Source of the DNA: Neelides folsomi
Lineage: Eukaryota; Arthropoda; Collembola; Neelipleona; Neelidae
Direction: 5' to 3'
Assembly: GCA_034687125.1 (NCBI GenBank)
Contig: JAQGBZ010000067.1
Span: 167,490 to 231,489 of the forward strand
DNA length: 64,000 nt
The position numbers were made by a program, and so were the translations under genes. Of this stretch, positions 51,501 through 63,923 are shown in pieces (position 1 is the stretch's first letter; each line of letters begins with the position of its first letter). Below the pieces are notes generated by a model. The model worked only from the letters and a program-made list of their open reading frames with translations, made no database searches and was not told the origin of the DNA.

Positions 51501-52243
51501 TTCTCTCCATTAGTCTGCTCCTGCCTTCCTTCGGGCGTCGTGGCAGGAAGAACGAGGGATAGAACAAATTAAAGGCTTCAATTCAAACCCACTCCAAGGA
51601 TATTTTATGAAGAAAGAAATTAAAGCCCCCATTTACTCTTATTTAATATTCCATTACTCGAGTCATAAAATACACAGAGCGACCCGCCGCCACCATTCAC
51701 ACAATCTCAGGCCGCTTTTCTTTCACGCTCTACATCTGGTCCGGGACTCTTGAGAAATTGGGCGAAACTCTTGAGTTTAATACACCCACTTCGTTCACCG
51801 TCAACTTTCACATAATCTCACCTCTCCACTGCTGCCCCATCCACCACATTAGGAACGGCACAAGTTTTTCCATCTTAAGAACTACTCAGGAAAAAGTGAA
51901 AGGAGTGAGTGTTAAGTAGGAAAATAAATACAAGTTCTTATTCCTCTATTCAGACTTCTCCTCTATTACCTTCAATCCCACTGCACACTCAGATACATTT
52001 TTTTCAAGTGGCACTAAAATGGCTCTTTTCCATAATTTCCCTTCAATATTACAAATTCAACGCAAACACACATACACACACACTTTACTTCAAAGTGCGA
52101 GAGCAAACATTTCCCCCACGTGTCTAATAACACTTCAATTACTATACCATTAACTCATGCATAATTTGAGTGGAATTCAAATTCTCACCTTGATCCGAAG
52201 CCAGGAAGAGCAAAATTGTTGGAATTGTTGTTAAAAATTTCAT
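42563..52243 (-). CDS. Dpr-like two-Ig-domain cell-surface protein, copy B
   Basis: This is the second Dpr-family neuronal recognition protein. Minus-strand coding exons: 52189-52243 (signal peptide MKFLTTIPTILLFLA), 45937-46130, 44330-44413, 44078-44155, 43538-43672 and 42563-42773. Ig1 shows FLRCRVRNLG, SWIRRRDWHILTTGKTTY, WTLQIKFVQ and NGTYECQ; Ig2 shows INLVCIIEK, YVFWYHNDRMINYG and DSGNYTCK. All splices keep frame (phases 1,0,0,0,0). Exon lengths from the third exon on equal those of copy A, and the 28-residue exon 44330-44413 encodes the same protein sequence as 15507-15590. After Ig2 the frame either runs nine codons to a stop at 42534 (a secreted form, …QGKLLGRKCL) or uses a strong GC-AG donor, CAAG|GCAAGT, at 42563 to reach an unfound exon that would carry the anchor. 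The position is homologous to the splice in copy A. Confidence 0.9.
44414..45936 (-). other. dprB intron of 1.5 kb within Ig1
   Basis: It lies between GERS|GTGAGA and the acceptor TATATAG before ISWIRRRD. The equivalent dprA intron is 350 bases. GC-richer around 45060-45360. No exon or repeat is seen. Confidence 0.6.
46131..52188 (-). other. dprB first coding intron, 6.1 kb
   Basis: It separates the signal-peptide exon from Ig1. It holds several GC-richer islands (46600-46800, 48590-48760, 49440-49900) with frames up to 128 codons (49604-49990, plus strand) that lack recognisable domains or splice context. Long early introns of neuronal genes often hold enhancers, but no specific site can be named here. 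Confidence 0.55.
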
Positions 52244-52282
52244 GTTGCAAGAGATCTCAAATTCGATTCATTTCCTCTCCAT
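52244..52282 (-). promoter_or_regulatory. dprB 5' leader in the signal-peptide exon, with a four-codon uORF
   Basis: An acceptor (TTTAAATTTCAG) precedes 52282, so an untranslated exon must lie further upstream. The exon opens directly with ATGGAGAGGAAATGA, a minimal upstream reading frame of four codons, 25 bases before the true ATG at 52243. Such a uORF could lower translation. Whether the acceptor is used is not proven. Confidence 0.45.
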
Positions 52283-53990
52283 CTGAAATTTAAAAAATGG
52301 GTTTAAACTCGATTATTCATCATTTTGATAAACGACATCAATAAAGGAAACTTTTTATGAAAATGGGAGCAGAAGGGGTTATTATAATGGGAGTGGTGAA
52401 AGTTGATCCTTTTTGAAAAAATGAAACCCCGTAAGTCGAGGAGGAAGTGTGCCTGCAGGATAGGAATCATGGAATTAAATTGTTCTCTGAGCGTCTCCAA
52501 TACCTCGACCGGGCCATTGAGGGAGCTGTTATATTAAATACATATAAGGTGTGTGTATAGAAGGGAGCGGGTGATAGATGGGCCGGGCATCTCTTCCTAT
52601 TTATTTACAATCTGGTCACATTTATCTCTCGGGGTCTTTTGGGCAAACGGCGAAGCTCTCAACTTCCTCTCATCTCTCGAGGAGAGGGAAAGTGACAATG
52701 TCGAAGGCGAGTCAACATAAAAGGTGGATCACATTTCATACTATTGATTTTACAATCATTTTTCAATTTCCTCCTCTCTCTTCTCTCCTTCAACCCAAAT
52801 TCCAATTTTGACTCGGGTCTTTGAAAGGGATGCGAAGGAACCCAATTCCAAAGTTTAATCGTTTAATCCCCTCTTCTTCTCCCTATCTCCTCCCAAGACC
52901 CCTTTTAATCTTCAATTAACGCCTCTCTTTCTTCCCCGTCAATGGTCAAGAGACGATCTCTTTCCTCCGCCGCTTACGTCACACACCTCGCTGTTCCTTA
53001 TCTCTTCCGAGACGTTCTCTATAGAAAAAAGCAATTAAAATAATATAGCTCATATCAAGCTCATAATCTTTTCCCTCACGACTCCACCTAACTTTACAGC
53101 TATGAATATCGCTAACGAACAAAGTTTATTCTTAAGCCTTTTATTCATTAGCGAAACTTAACATAATGAGCAGTGTTTAAATATAAAGATACATTTAGCG
53201 AGACTCTAATGAAACTAATGATACCTATCGTATATAATGATACATATAAGATAAATAAGGATTAAATAGTTCTACTGTTTAATTATACAAGTTTTTTAAA
53301 AGAAGAGCCTTTTACAGATTGGGCAAAAAACTAGTGCAATGTAATTCTGTAATTTTGTCCAATAGGTCTGGAGATTCTGGGACTGAAAAACAAACTTTTG
53401 GTTTTGGGATGCTGATTCTTCGTATTTGTGTATAAACAAAGGGAGATTATTTCCAGTGATCAAGTGGTCGAGTGAGAAATTGAGCGTAAGGATCAGGATA
53501 GGATAAATGTTCGCAGGTTGTGGAAGTGGTGGAAGACGTAGAATGGAAGAAAAGTGTGAGATATGGCCCTCATTATATCTTATGCCCCATTGCACACTGA
53601 ACTTGGTTGGGAATTTGGAATCAATGTCACATCCACTCCGAGGTTAACTCTCCCCATTTCTCCCATTCCTATTTCAATTACTTGCACTTACCCAAAAAAA
53701 CTATCCCATTGATCCCCCATTTTTCTCACATGCATTCCTGAACTAATCTTTTTACAATTCTCTTTTCCTATACATTTTACCCCATAATACTTACATCGAT
53801 ATTACGACATTATAGAAGAAATTTGTTCGGAGAATTCACTTTATATAGGAAATTCGTAGGGAGAATGGACAGGTGAAAGCATTTTCTCAATTTTATTCCC
53901 AAAGAAGGAAAAAGGGAGCTCGGTCAAAAGCAGAAGGTTGAGCACAATGGCCATTTATTTCCTGTTCACGTTTATTTACTTTTATTCATT
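52283..53990. other. No supported gene; probably dprB first intron
   Basis: GC-richer at 52560-53020. A simple CA-rich run lies at about 52066-52083, just inside the preceding intron. No coding exon is recognised. Confidence 0.35.
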
Positions 53991-54315
53991 TACTCTAAAA
54001 TCTCCATTAAAATGTGGGGTCTCCATTAGAACGCGGGGGTTGATTTAAAAATTTCAAATAGAACGCGGGTCTTTATAAGAAAACTCTAATCTTTTTGAGG
54101 TATGAGCATTGATAAATAAAATGAAATAGACTCTATATTAATATTTTAATAAAAATCATTCATATTTTGCAAAATTTAAACATGAAATAAAAATTAATTG
54201 TAGAATTTTAGATTTACGAATAGAGCGCGGGTCTATAATAGAGCGCGGCGGTCTCTATTAGAACGCGGGGTATTTTTTCAATTCTGCGAATAGAACTAAT
54301 GGAGATTTTAGAGTA
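53991..54315. mobile_element. 325-bp inverted-repeat element with internal GCGGG motif repeats
   Basis: The ends are perfect 19-bp inverted repeats (TACTCTAAAATCTCCATTA), including a TA at each border. Inside, a motif close to ATAGAACGCGGGTCT occurs about five times (near 54022, 54058, 54220, 54238 and 54255). These CpG-rich units stand out in AT-rich surroundings and could be protein-binding sites. There is no coding capacity. The TA borders would suit a mariner-like origin, but the superfamily is not certain. Confidence 0.8.
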
Positions 54316-55264
54316 TTTATCTCTTACTACCTATATTACATTATGTAAAATACAATACATTGAATCAATTGAATTTCATACTATTACGAGTTTTGAATAT
54401 AAAAAATAAATAATAAAAGATGAAAAAAGAATGGAGAGGAGCTAAAGAATATCTAAGAGTATGGATGTACCATATACAGATATATTACATAGCATTGTAT
54501 AGGTATAGAAGAATACCGAGTGAGTGAGTAGTTAATACAAGGAGTTTTGAGCGAATGTATTGTAAATTTCTGGAGAATGCTGTTGAAGATTCGAAGGAGA
54601 AGAGATGGGCGGGAGGAAGATTGGTTCGTAGGGTGAAAGAGAGCGAGAAATCAGAGTTGGGATCAAGACTCCATTTCATGGTCCTCCGACTTCCTACGGC
54701 CAAATGTATGGATGTTCAATTTAGATTCCCCATCCCATGATGTCACTCCGAGATCTCAGTTTTATGAAGCGAGAATCGGAGAAATATATCATTTTTTCTA
54801 TTTCCACGTCCAACTCTGTCATAAAATTATCTCCGGAGCATCTCATTCCCACTAGATAAAATAATGTGCATTCTCTCCGTCACCCCCAGCCTTCTCAATA
54901 TTCAAGTCCAATAAAGCAACCTTCAGTCCCATTTTCCTCCAACTTACTCAACTCTTTCCAATTCTAACTCTCTTCATCTCCCCATAAATAAAGGCTTTTC
55001 TTCCTTTCAATACGGCCACGTGAACTAAATGCGAAGGGAAAAGTCATTCCCCTACAAATCCTCTGTAACAATAGGAAAATTTCTTCTTTTACTACTTTTT
55101 TGCGTGGGACTGATGGATGTAAATAAATCGATTCTTTCAAATCTTCTTAAAGGCTCATGTCTATGTCATATTTATTCTTTATACTTACTCTTATAGTACT
55201 TAGAAGAAGAACCTAACAATTCTTTGTAATACGGCATCCCCACAAATTGCTTATATGGTATGCA
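54316..55264. other. No supported gene
   Basis: Contains a GC-richer patch at 54560-54760 with short frames on both strands. Nothing recognisable. Confidence 0.4.
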
Positions 55265-55359
55265 TACTCCCCAACGGCGAATGAATTGAAAAAATCCCAA
55301 AATGAAATGAACAGTAGCCGAACCAAGGATTTTTCCAATTCATTCGCCGCAGGAGAGTA
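55265..55359. mobile_element. 95-bp MITE with about 34-bp inverted repeats
   Basis: The left arm starts TACTCCCCAACGGCGAATGA and the reverse complement of the right arm starts TACTCTCCTGCGGCGAATGA. Both continue ATTG.AAAAATCC. TA stands at both borders. About 30 bases separate the arms. It shares its first five bases (TACTC) with the element at 53991, but otherwise the ends differ. Confidence 0.75.
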
Positions 55360-57768
55360 CTCTTTCCTAATATAATTTAATAAGTCCCTATTTCATTGAA
55401 ATATACTTTCATAATTTCAGATATGTCATAACTTATAACATTTCTTATATATATAATACATAAATACTTTTAAACAGTTGTTTTTAATGTAATAATAATA
55501 TAAAGAATTCTCACATAACCAGTCGATGAGTCTGGTTAAGTGCATTGGTAAATAATGTCTTTTACAATCGATAATTTCCAGTTTCAGGATTCTAAACCCT
55601 TTGTGGAAATTAAGATCCTGAATCGGAATTCCCAACTTAATAGGCTTAATATTCAGAACTAAGCCAATAATAGTTAAATACCCGAAATTGGGCCAATTGG
55701 CCAAAATTTAAAAATTGTTCAACGATAATGTGAACTATATAAATGAAAGACTTAATTGAGTAGTTAATTTTATTAGGGGGCTTATTATCCCCAATGCAAG
55801 GGTTGGATGGAGAAGAAGGTAAATATCTTCGTCGAAGAGGGGAAATTAGTAAACATGAGCAGAGTGGAAATTGACCATGATTGGGGAGATGAACTGGGAA
55901 ATCTCATTAAATTGGAAGAGACCCTCCTTAGGAAAGTAATAAATGGGAAGGATAGGACCTGAACCCTAATCCTCCATGAGATTTGAATATCGTGAATGGG
56001 TAATTGAGTGGGGCATATTATACCTCGTCCTGACGTCTGACCCTACTCCATGCTTCTGTCCCTAATTACCCTCATACCATCCCATCAATGAGGAGAATGA
56101 GATATCTCCCCTTCTTAACCCTCCCTCCACGACCATCCGTCTCCCTCGTTCAGGATCGACAACAAGTTTAGCGACAGAGAGGGTGACTCGACACGGCTCA
56201 AAACTTTCTATTATTTACGGGGGGAATTGAAGGGGAGAACTTTCCCTCCAATGAATGAAACTCCAAATGCATTTCTCCCACTCGGTGAATATCGCTACTT
56301 CTCACTCAATCCACTAGACGCATCGGTACATTCGTATATATGGATATATTCCTTGTGTATCACTACAATTGATACAATTATACTAGACAGTTAAACTACT
56401 TCTTGTTATCTCTTTCTATGAGAAGATGTACTGGGAAGAATTGGAGTAGTGAGAAACGAGAAATGTGTGTAAGCTTATAGCAAAGTGGGGATGAGGATGG
56501 AAGTTCCCCCTTCCTAATGAAATACAAACAATGGGCTCACAAAACACATTCCCTCACAACTATCTTCACTTATTATTTAAACTCTTCAATCTCCTCTTCT
56601 CACTCAATCCTTCCTGAATAAACAATCACGTATGTGACGAGAACAACGAATCCGCCTTTAAACTAACATTACAACCAAGTCCAATTAGCTATAGCGAAAT
56701 TCAGAATTCAATTCCGAGTCTAATTAATTAACTTGTGAGAAGAATTGCTCTTTATTCTCCCTCTTCCGTTAATTAGACTTGGAGAATATTGAAACAATTT
56801 GACAGAAGTAGTGTTTTGAAAAGGCCATAAAAGTTAATATTTCACTATAAATTCTATCTACGCGTTTCAAAATATATCTTGTGATGAATAAATTTAAAGA
56901 ACCTTGCTCAATTACTTGCCACCTGAATGCCAATTTCTTCCTAATTATAAGCAATCAAAGTTTAAACCCATCGTCACTCATATTTCTATATTTCCAACTC
57001 GAGTTGTAACCAAAGCTGAAAAGTTCTTTGCCATTTTACTGATATAATAATGCTCCCCTTCAATACAATGTATACCTATTTGTGAACATCCCGAAGGTCG
57101 ATGAAGTTCATTTTTGGCCGATGAAAGGTTTTAGTTAATAAAGGGGATAAAATTCATTAATGGTTTTAAAGCGTCATAAAAAAGAGGGTAATAATTTCGA
57201 ATAGGCAATATTATTGAAAGAGGGGGCATCTTAATTAAACGGGAGGGAGTAATGTGCCTTCGGTGAAGGTCTATTGGAACTGGGAGGGACCCTCGTTAAT
57301 TTGTTATTCAGGCCACGTTGTGACATGAGAATGAAGCTAACTTGGCTCCTGTTCTTGTCGCACGGACAGGGGCAAAGTCGTCTCAACACTCCACCCGTAA
57401 TACTTTCCTCATAAATTTCCTCGATGAGCTTAAATAAACTCCCCCTTAATTTCATGGGGTCCTTCTCCCCCACACACATCCTTGCCATTTACATATATTT
57501 GAGATCTGCTTGGAGAGGAAATCCGGATCCTTTTTTGTTGCCCATCAGTTCAAACGAGTCCCTGAATGCTAACTGCAATAGTTACATATACATATCAATA
57601 TATGTAGTATGTTATTCATATGCAGTTTGAACGAACCATTTCTTTTCCCTATTTCATCTCACTCAGGCCTTGAAATTGACAGCAGAGATGGCCAGATACT
57701 TTCACATACCCGCATGGCGAATTTAGTTAAAATTATAACAAAGTTCATGGGAAAGTTTAAGGAGTAAA

Positions 57769-57810
57769 AATGAGTCTGTAGATGTTCCAGAATGTGTGTA
57801 CAGACTCATT
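57769..57810. repeat. Perfect 12-bp stem, 18-base loop hairpin
   Basis: AATGAGTCTGTA at 57769-57780 is repeated inverted as TACAGACTCATT at 57799-57810. It is too short for a typical microRNA precursor and no poly-T tract follows. It may be a chance dyad or a small element. Confidence 0.5.
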
Positions 57811-60800
57811 TCTTCTTCCTTTCCCTCTCAAGTTGGAATTTCTAATATATTCTTTTTTGATTTATTGCTTTCTCGCCCTCTCCCTCCTCAAGCCGCCTTC
57901 TTGGGCTCTTACGCCTCCTCCTTCTTTAACGGCGAAGAGAGGCGAAGGAAACTTTTATTTTAATTCTCATAATACTCTGTTAAAACTAGTCCACTTGCCC
58001 TTCCTTCACTCCCAGTTCCAACCCTCTTTTAATAATAAAGGAAGTATGTAGACGACGTTCATCTATTCAAATGGCCCGCATATAGACTACACATTCAAAT
58101 GTTTAGGAGAAGTTTTTTATCTCTTCCCAGGGCGTTAGGGGAAATGGGCAGAGGGAGGGTCTTTTCTTGAATTCGAAGAGTGGAAAAACTTTTCCAATCA
58201 AAAGCATCAGAATTCAATGCTTCTCCATAAAAAATTCCTTAAGGAAGAAGCGGAAGATCATTTCCTTCAAAATAACTATTCTGATTTCCTCTAATGTTTC
58301 TAAGTAGATTATTATGTACAGAAATCTATTTACATATGTAGATGAATGTAATTTATGTAGATAATAGGAAACTTCTATACACAGACTTCTCATAAATTGC
58401 ATTTTGGAGGGAGAATCAGTAGATTTGGAGAATTTGACTTTCCCCTAAACAACCCAACTGCATAATTAAATGCACAAGGTCTAATGGGTATTTTGATTTG
58501 ATTATAAAAATGAATTCATCTCCCTGTTTGACTTCCTAGGCCGGATTTATGAAAAGGATGTAAATAACTTATGCAATGAATGAGGTTTGGGAAGCGATGA
58601 ATTATATTCTGATGCTTATATGGGAGAGAATACATTTGGAGTAGAAATCGTTCCTCCGAGCTCTCGTGATTGATAAGAGCATATATGGCATGGGTGGGAT
58701 AGGGAATGTGGGAGAGATTGGGAGATGAGGGAGATACGACCCGGATTTGCGTCATAGGTTTCCGAGAGATGAAAGCGGATAAAGAATTCAAGAGCCACAC
58801 ATCCCAAACTGGACTACAAATATTATGAATTCCAAGCCTCAAAATGAAATCAAGTAATTTATTCATTTTTATCTCGTATCAACACTTTGCCTTTATACCC
58901 GCACGGCTCGATATCATTCAATCTTTTATTTACTCCGACAATAGGATGAACTTCCACAATGGCGGAAAGAATAATGACCAACAATACATCATATAATGAA
59001 AACGAACATTGAAGAAGAGAGACAGGGTTGGATATGGGCTCAATGGGAAATGCCTTTCTTTTCCCCTCCATTGTAATAAAAAGACTTTTAAAAGATTCAA
59101 GCGGGATGCGGATCTTGGGACAATTATTTAATGAAATATTGTCTCAGTTTCTTCTTTCTTATTTATGATAATACGAAATGGAAAAATTGATTGTTTGAAA
59201 TTCTCATTGTGTCACGCAGCACACTTCCCACATCGAAGAATTATGATCCTCGCGCCTATTTATGGAGAAATCTTTAAAAATGTTCCCAGATATCGCATGT
59301 ACGATTGGGCCAAAGGGAGATTAAGCCTTAAATGACTTTCCAGTCTTTTGCTTATAGATCTCCAATAAGATTTTAAATCTAAAAAAGCAAAAGCTTCAAA
59401 ACTTTCGCTGTTCAACTCCGATGATAAAAGGGGAGTTCTAACAATAAGTATACGAGATAGATGTATGGTAAAATGTAATGGTGATGGCAAAAGGGTTATC
59501 GCGAGAAAAAGGAATTAGGAATGAACGAGGAAAAATATCTGAGAACCTGTCAGCTGTGTCAATTCCTTTCCGAAATGCGGGGAGTTTTCTCTGTAAGTGA
59601 AAGTTAGAGGACGGGGGATGAGGAAAATCTCACAGAAGGGAATGAGGGCCTCGCCCCACATTTTTATATCTCTTCCAGATATAAAGATGATCGAGTCGTG
59701 GAGGCGAAGAGGGAGAGAGTGGAAACAAGTAAATCCATTTTCCAAAATGGAAACTTAAAATAAAAATCCTCCTCTGCCGGCTGCATCTCCGAACGGGAAT
59801 AGGTTTGATAAAGGGTGGTGAAGGAGTTGAAGGGCTTTTGCCCAACATCTCCATGTCGCTCTCTCTTTACCTTATCCACATTTCCCCTGCCACTTCCCCG
59901 TCGTCCTGCCCGAAGAGACTCCTTCCACCGTGGAATACAAAATGGGCCATGAACCTATGATGATATGACTAATATATCACGTAATATTTTATAAGGGATG
60001 AAAGCTATTGGCTCTCGCTTAGCTAGGCTATGAGCTTTTGCTATTAAGTATATGTGAGGATATGTAAAATATTGATGAAGCCTTTGAGAAATATAAAGTG
60101 AGTAGGCATTTAAGGTATGAGTGATATATATACAAGACGACCACTTTAAGCGTATTTTATAGAGAGTTGTAGGAAAAAGGATCTTTGGATATATCCGGGA
60201 TAGAAAAGGAATTGTGGGAACATGGAAGAACTCTTCTGTCCCGTGACGGTATGATGGAGTTAGGAAGTGTGATGTGATGTAAGTGGTGAACGCTTTTCTA
60301 TTCAACTTTCCTTCCATTCGGAAAGAAAAGAATTGGTTGGGAGGAGATTTTCTATCATGAAGAGCTTCCTTCTTTTGAATTACTCACACGTTGTTACACT
60401 TGTGAGAATTGAGAATATTTCTCCCCTCTTCGTCAATTAGGGAAGGTTTAGGGTCGCTGTGAGAGGGCGAGTTGGGGAGGGCGCAGGCACACGCAGGCAG
60501 GGAAAGAAGCAAATCGTAAATCAAAATAAATGAATGAGTAATTGAGTAATCTAGCCTTTCTTCGAATAGAAACTTAAAAGAGAGAGACACGTTAATTATT
60601 TTCTAATTCTTCTCTTTCCAACTTAAGGAGGAAGATAAGGGAAAATTTATTTACTCGCCCTCTTTCCACACTCTTTTCATTATTCCCTCCTGATCCTGTC
60701 TAATACATTTCCCTTTTACACCAATTCCTAATTGAATTTCTCAGAAAGAATAATTTATTACCAACTTCCTGGAGAAATAATAATTGAAAATTTCAGCATG

Positions 60801-63800
60801 TAATCAGAAATTGTTAATTGCGCACATCGATAAGTATAAATAAACTTTTGGCTCTACAAAAGCTCTAAATATATCAAGATAAGTGCATACTTCATACACA
60901 GTATTACATAACTACAGATATTTCATATTTGTAAGAATAACGATTTTATGCAATAAGGGTTGTGTGCATAAACTCGTTTTTACCCTTCAGATATGTCAAG
61001 ATATTGACCATTTTTCAAAATGTCTGAGAAAAGTTCTTTCATGGAGAACAACCTTGTAAACGTGAGTGATGTGAGACATATTAAGATTCACATTAATCAT
61101 AAGTTGTTGAATAAGTAAAGGAAGTAATAAGAAAGTCGAAGTAGGAGTTTAATAATCAGTAAACCTAATCAAAAGTTTAATTTAAATTCTATCTCAAATA
61201 TAATTCCTTTGGCCTAATGTGGAATGAGCTCATATTTGCTTCCCCCACTCTCAAGAAAGTTCTCAATTACCAATTATAACTTTTGATGGTTACAGGAATG
61301 AAGATTAGGTAAAACGAATGTAAAGTTAGGCTCATATAAGCCTAAATTACTTTACAAGAAATTCCCTTCATGCTCACACCTTTAACCCGCAACGGAATAC
61401 ACCAATGGTTTGGTAATGAGGCTTGACATATTCTCAAGCCCATGTAAGTAATACAAGTTTAAATATATAATATTAGTAGAAATAAGAAGCGGGTAATAGG
61501 ACCCGGTTATTAAAGATTCGACTTCACTCTCAGAAGACTCGTCTATATTCACGAGGAAATGTCCCCCTAATGTTTTTGAAATATTAATTTCAAGGTGTAC
61601 GGCCCCTGCTAATGAACAGAGAGGAAAGTTGTGTAAAATGTAATTTAGCCAAAGGAGGAAAATGGTCAGAGGCTCCAGGAGGTCGAGAGAGCAAAAGACA
61701 CGTTAGAAAAAGATTACTCACATTTAAACACCCACGTCCACAGTTCTCTCCTCATTCCCAGACTTTATAATTTTGAAGATAAATGACATTGGATTTGATT
61801 AGAAGGTGAAATAGGGGGTCTACTATGTGCAAATACGGGATTTCCCTTTCTTTATTGGAGATTAAACGGTTTAGTCTGCCCGTAAATAAGACTAAACTAT
61901 GCAATAAATCTGAATGAGGAAGGGGCTTCTTATATACGTAAACCTTTTCTTAAAGGGAAATTCCCATTCTTTGGTTCGCTCTCTCTCTTTATTTACAAAT
62001 CCCTGCCCTTAATTTCCCCTCCTCATTTCCATTCCTCTTCCCGCGACGCGGGTCTTTTGGGGTCGAATTGGGTTTCGCAAATATGTACCGTTCCTCCTTT
62101 TCTCATCATCTTTTATACGTCCCCTACCTTCCACCTCAAATGTCGGAGTGAGGTCGGGAGGCTGAAGGTTTACACGGTCAGAGGAAACTCCCAAGATAGA
62201 GATTCGAATGGGGATAATCTTGAGAGGGAATTATTAAATTTCCCCTTACCTTCCACTCCTTCCTTTCCCTTCCGGCTCTCAGACTCTTCAATTGGATTCT
62301 TCACAAAACCGGGTTCCACAGAAGGCTGAATAGTTAAAATCCTCTGAGCCGAATTCCTTCAGCTGGAAATCTCCTCTCCTTAACCTCTATACTTAATCAC
62401 TCTCATTAAATTTAATGCATACATTCGAGGTTTTCTTCATTTACAGTTTGGTCTATTGAGGCGGCTATGCTTCTATTATTCTCTCACTTCCACAAATTAT
62501 TTATTATTCCGGTTCTTTTCCAAAATTCCTTTTACTCTCGGGTTTCTTTGTCTCGCCACACACTAGTGAAATGAATTGTTTAGCTAATCAGATAAATACG
62601 TTCAAGTTAATTCATCAACCACATGACTAATTTTTTTGTTAAATCAATGGACCTCATACGAAGATAAGTATATTTGGTTTGGAATGAGATCAGTAGATAA
62701 TTGAAGAAGTTAATCTTTGCTCCGCGACAGTCCCATGAGAATTAGTACGGAATAACAATAATACAACCCATGTTGTGTTGCAGTCCTTCCGTTCTCCCGT
62801 TGCACTGAATGAGTTTTATCCGCACTGTGAACTTTGTTCGGCGCCACGACGGTTTTCCAGATCCCCCGACCACTTTCACTCAACTGGAGTGAGAGAGGAG
62901 AAGAACGGAGAGAACCAGAGGGGATCTGCGCACAGACATCCCCGGCTTCACAAACCCCTCCATCTCCACAAATTATTCTTATCCTTTATTACACTTTTTC
63001 CATCATTAGCTACCCACTTTCGTACTTTCTCTCTACTCCCATTATTATTTTTTTCCTCCTCCTCTCTTGGAATGGAACGACTCAAATGCACTCTCATCCC
63101 AGAGTTACGATAAAAAGGAGAGTAATTCACAACGAGGAAGCATTAACACTTTTTATATTTTATCTCTCCAACCTTCTACCTATCATTTCTCTATACTCTT
63201 TTAAGTTCCCACGTCCTTAACAACTTTTACTCTTCTTGTTGAAAGGAAAGGAGGTTACGGGGTTTGGGTTTCTCGGTCAATTTTATTTTATTTTGAATAA
63301 TTTATACAGTCAAGTCTAATATTCACCACAACACCATCAAAATGGATATTTTAATAAGTAATTTCATTACGATAGGACTTATCACGATTTGACATACTCA
63401 AATATTTATACACCAAAAAACAAGGTATAATTCAGCAATAAAGAAACACCACGACAAATGAACAAATATACAGGGCCAGGCTAACCCATTCCATCTGAGA
63501 GTTCTTCAAGAGATTACATTTGTCACAGAATTTGTGCTGGTGAAACTTCATCTTTCTCCTTAACTCCCTCCGGTAATTCATAATATCTAAATGTAAGTAA
63601 TTGAAATGGCCTAAAGGCGCCAGACTCTCACAAAATTATATTTTTTTAAGAATATAATTTTTAAATAAAATTTTAACATAAAGGAAATAGATTACCTACA
63701 TAATTAAGTAAATGACATTAAGTATGTAAAAAGGGTGAGGGCATACTGACTTCAGTTAACTTTTAGATTAAAACATTGTAAAGGGGGCATATGGCATTTT

Positions 63801-63923
63801 GTTGGTCTTTTAGATAGAAGAATTTTGAATTAATATTATAGTTTTATAACTACTAGGAGTACTCATTTATATCGATATATTTATATAAGTATTATTTGGA
63901 ATTGAATGTGATTGTGTAATATG

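Noticed and set aside
62775-63220. Overlapping frames of 112 and 128 codons
   Set aside because: They are low-complexity Ser/Phe/Leu-rich translations of a pyrimidine-rich tract.
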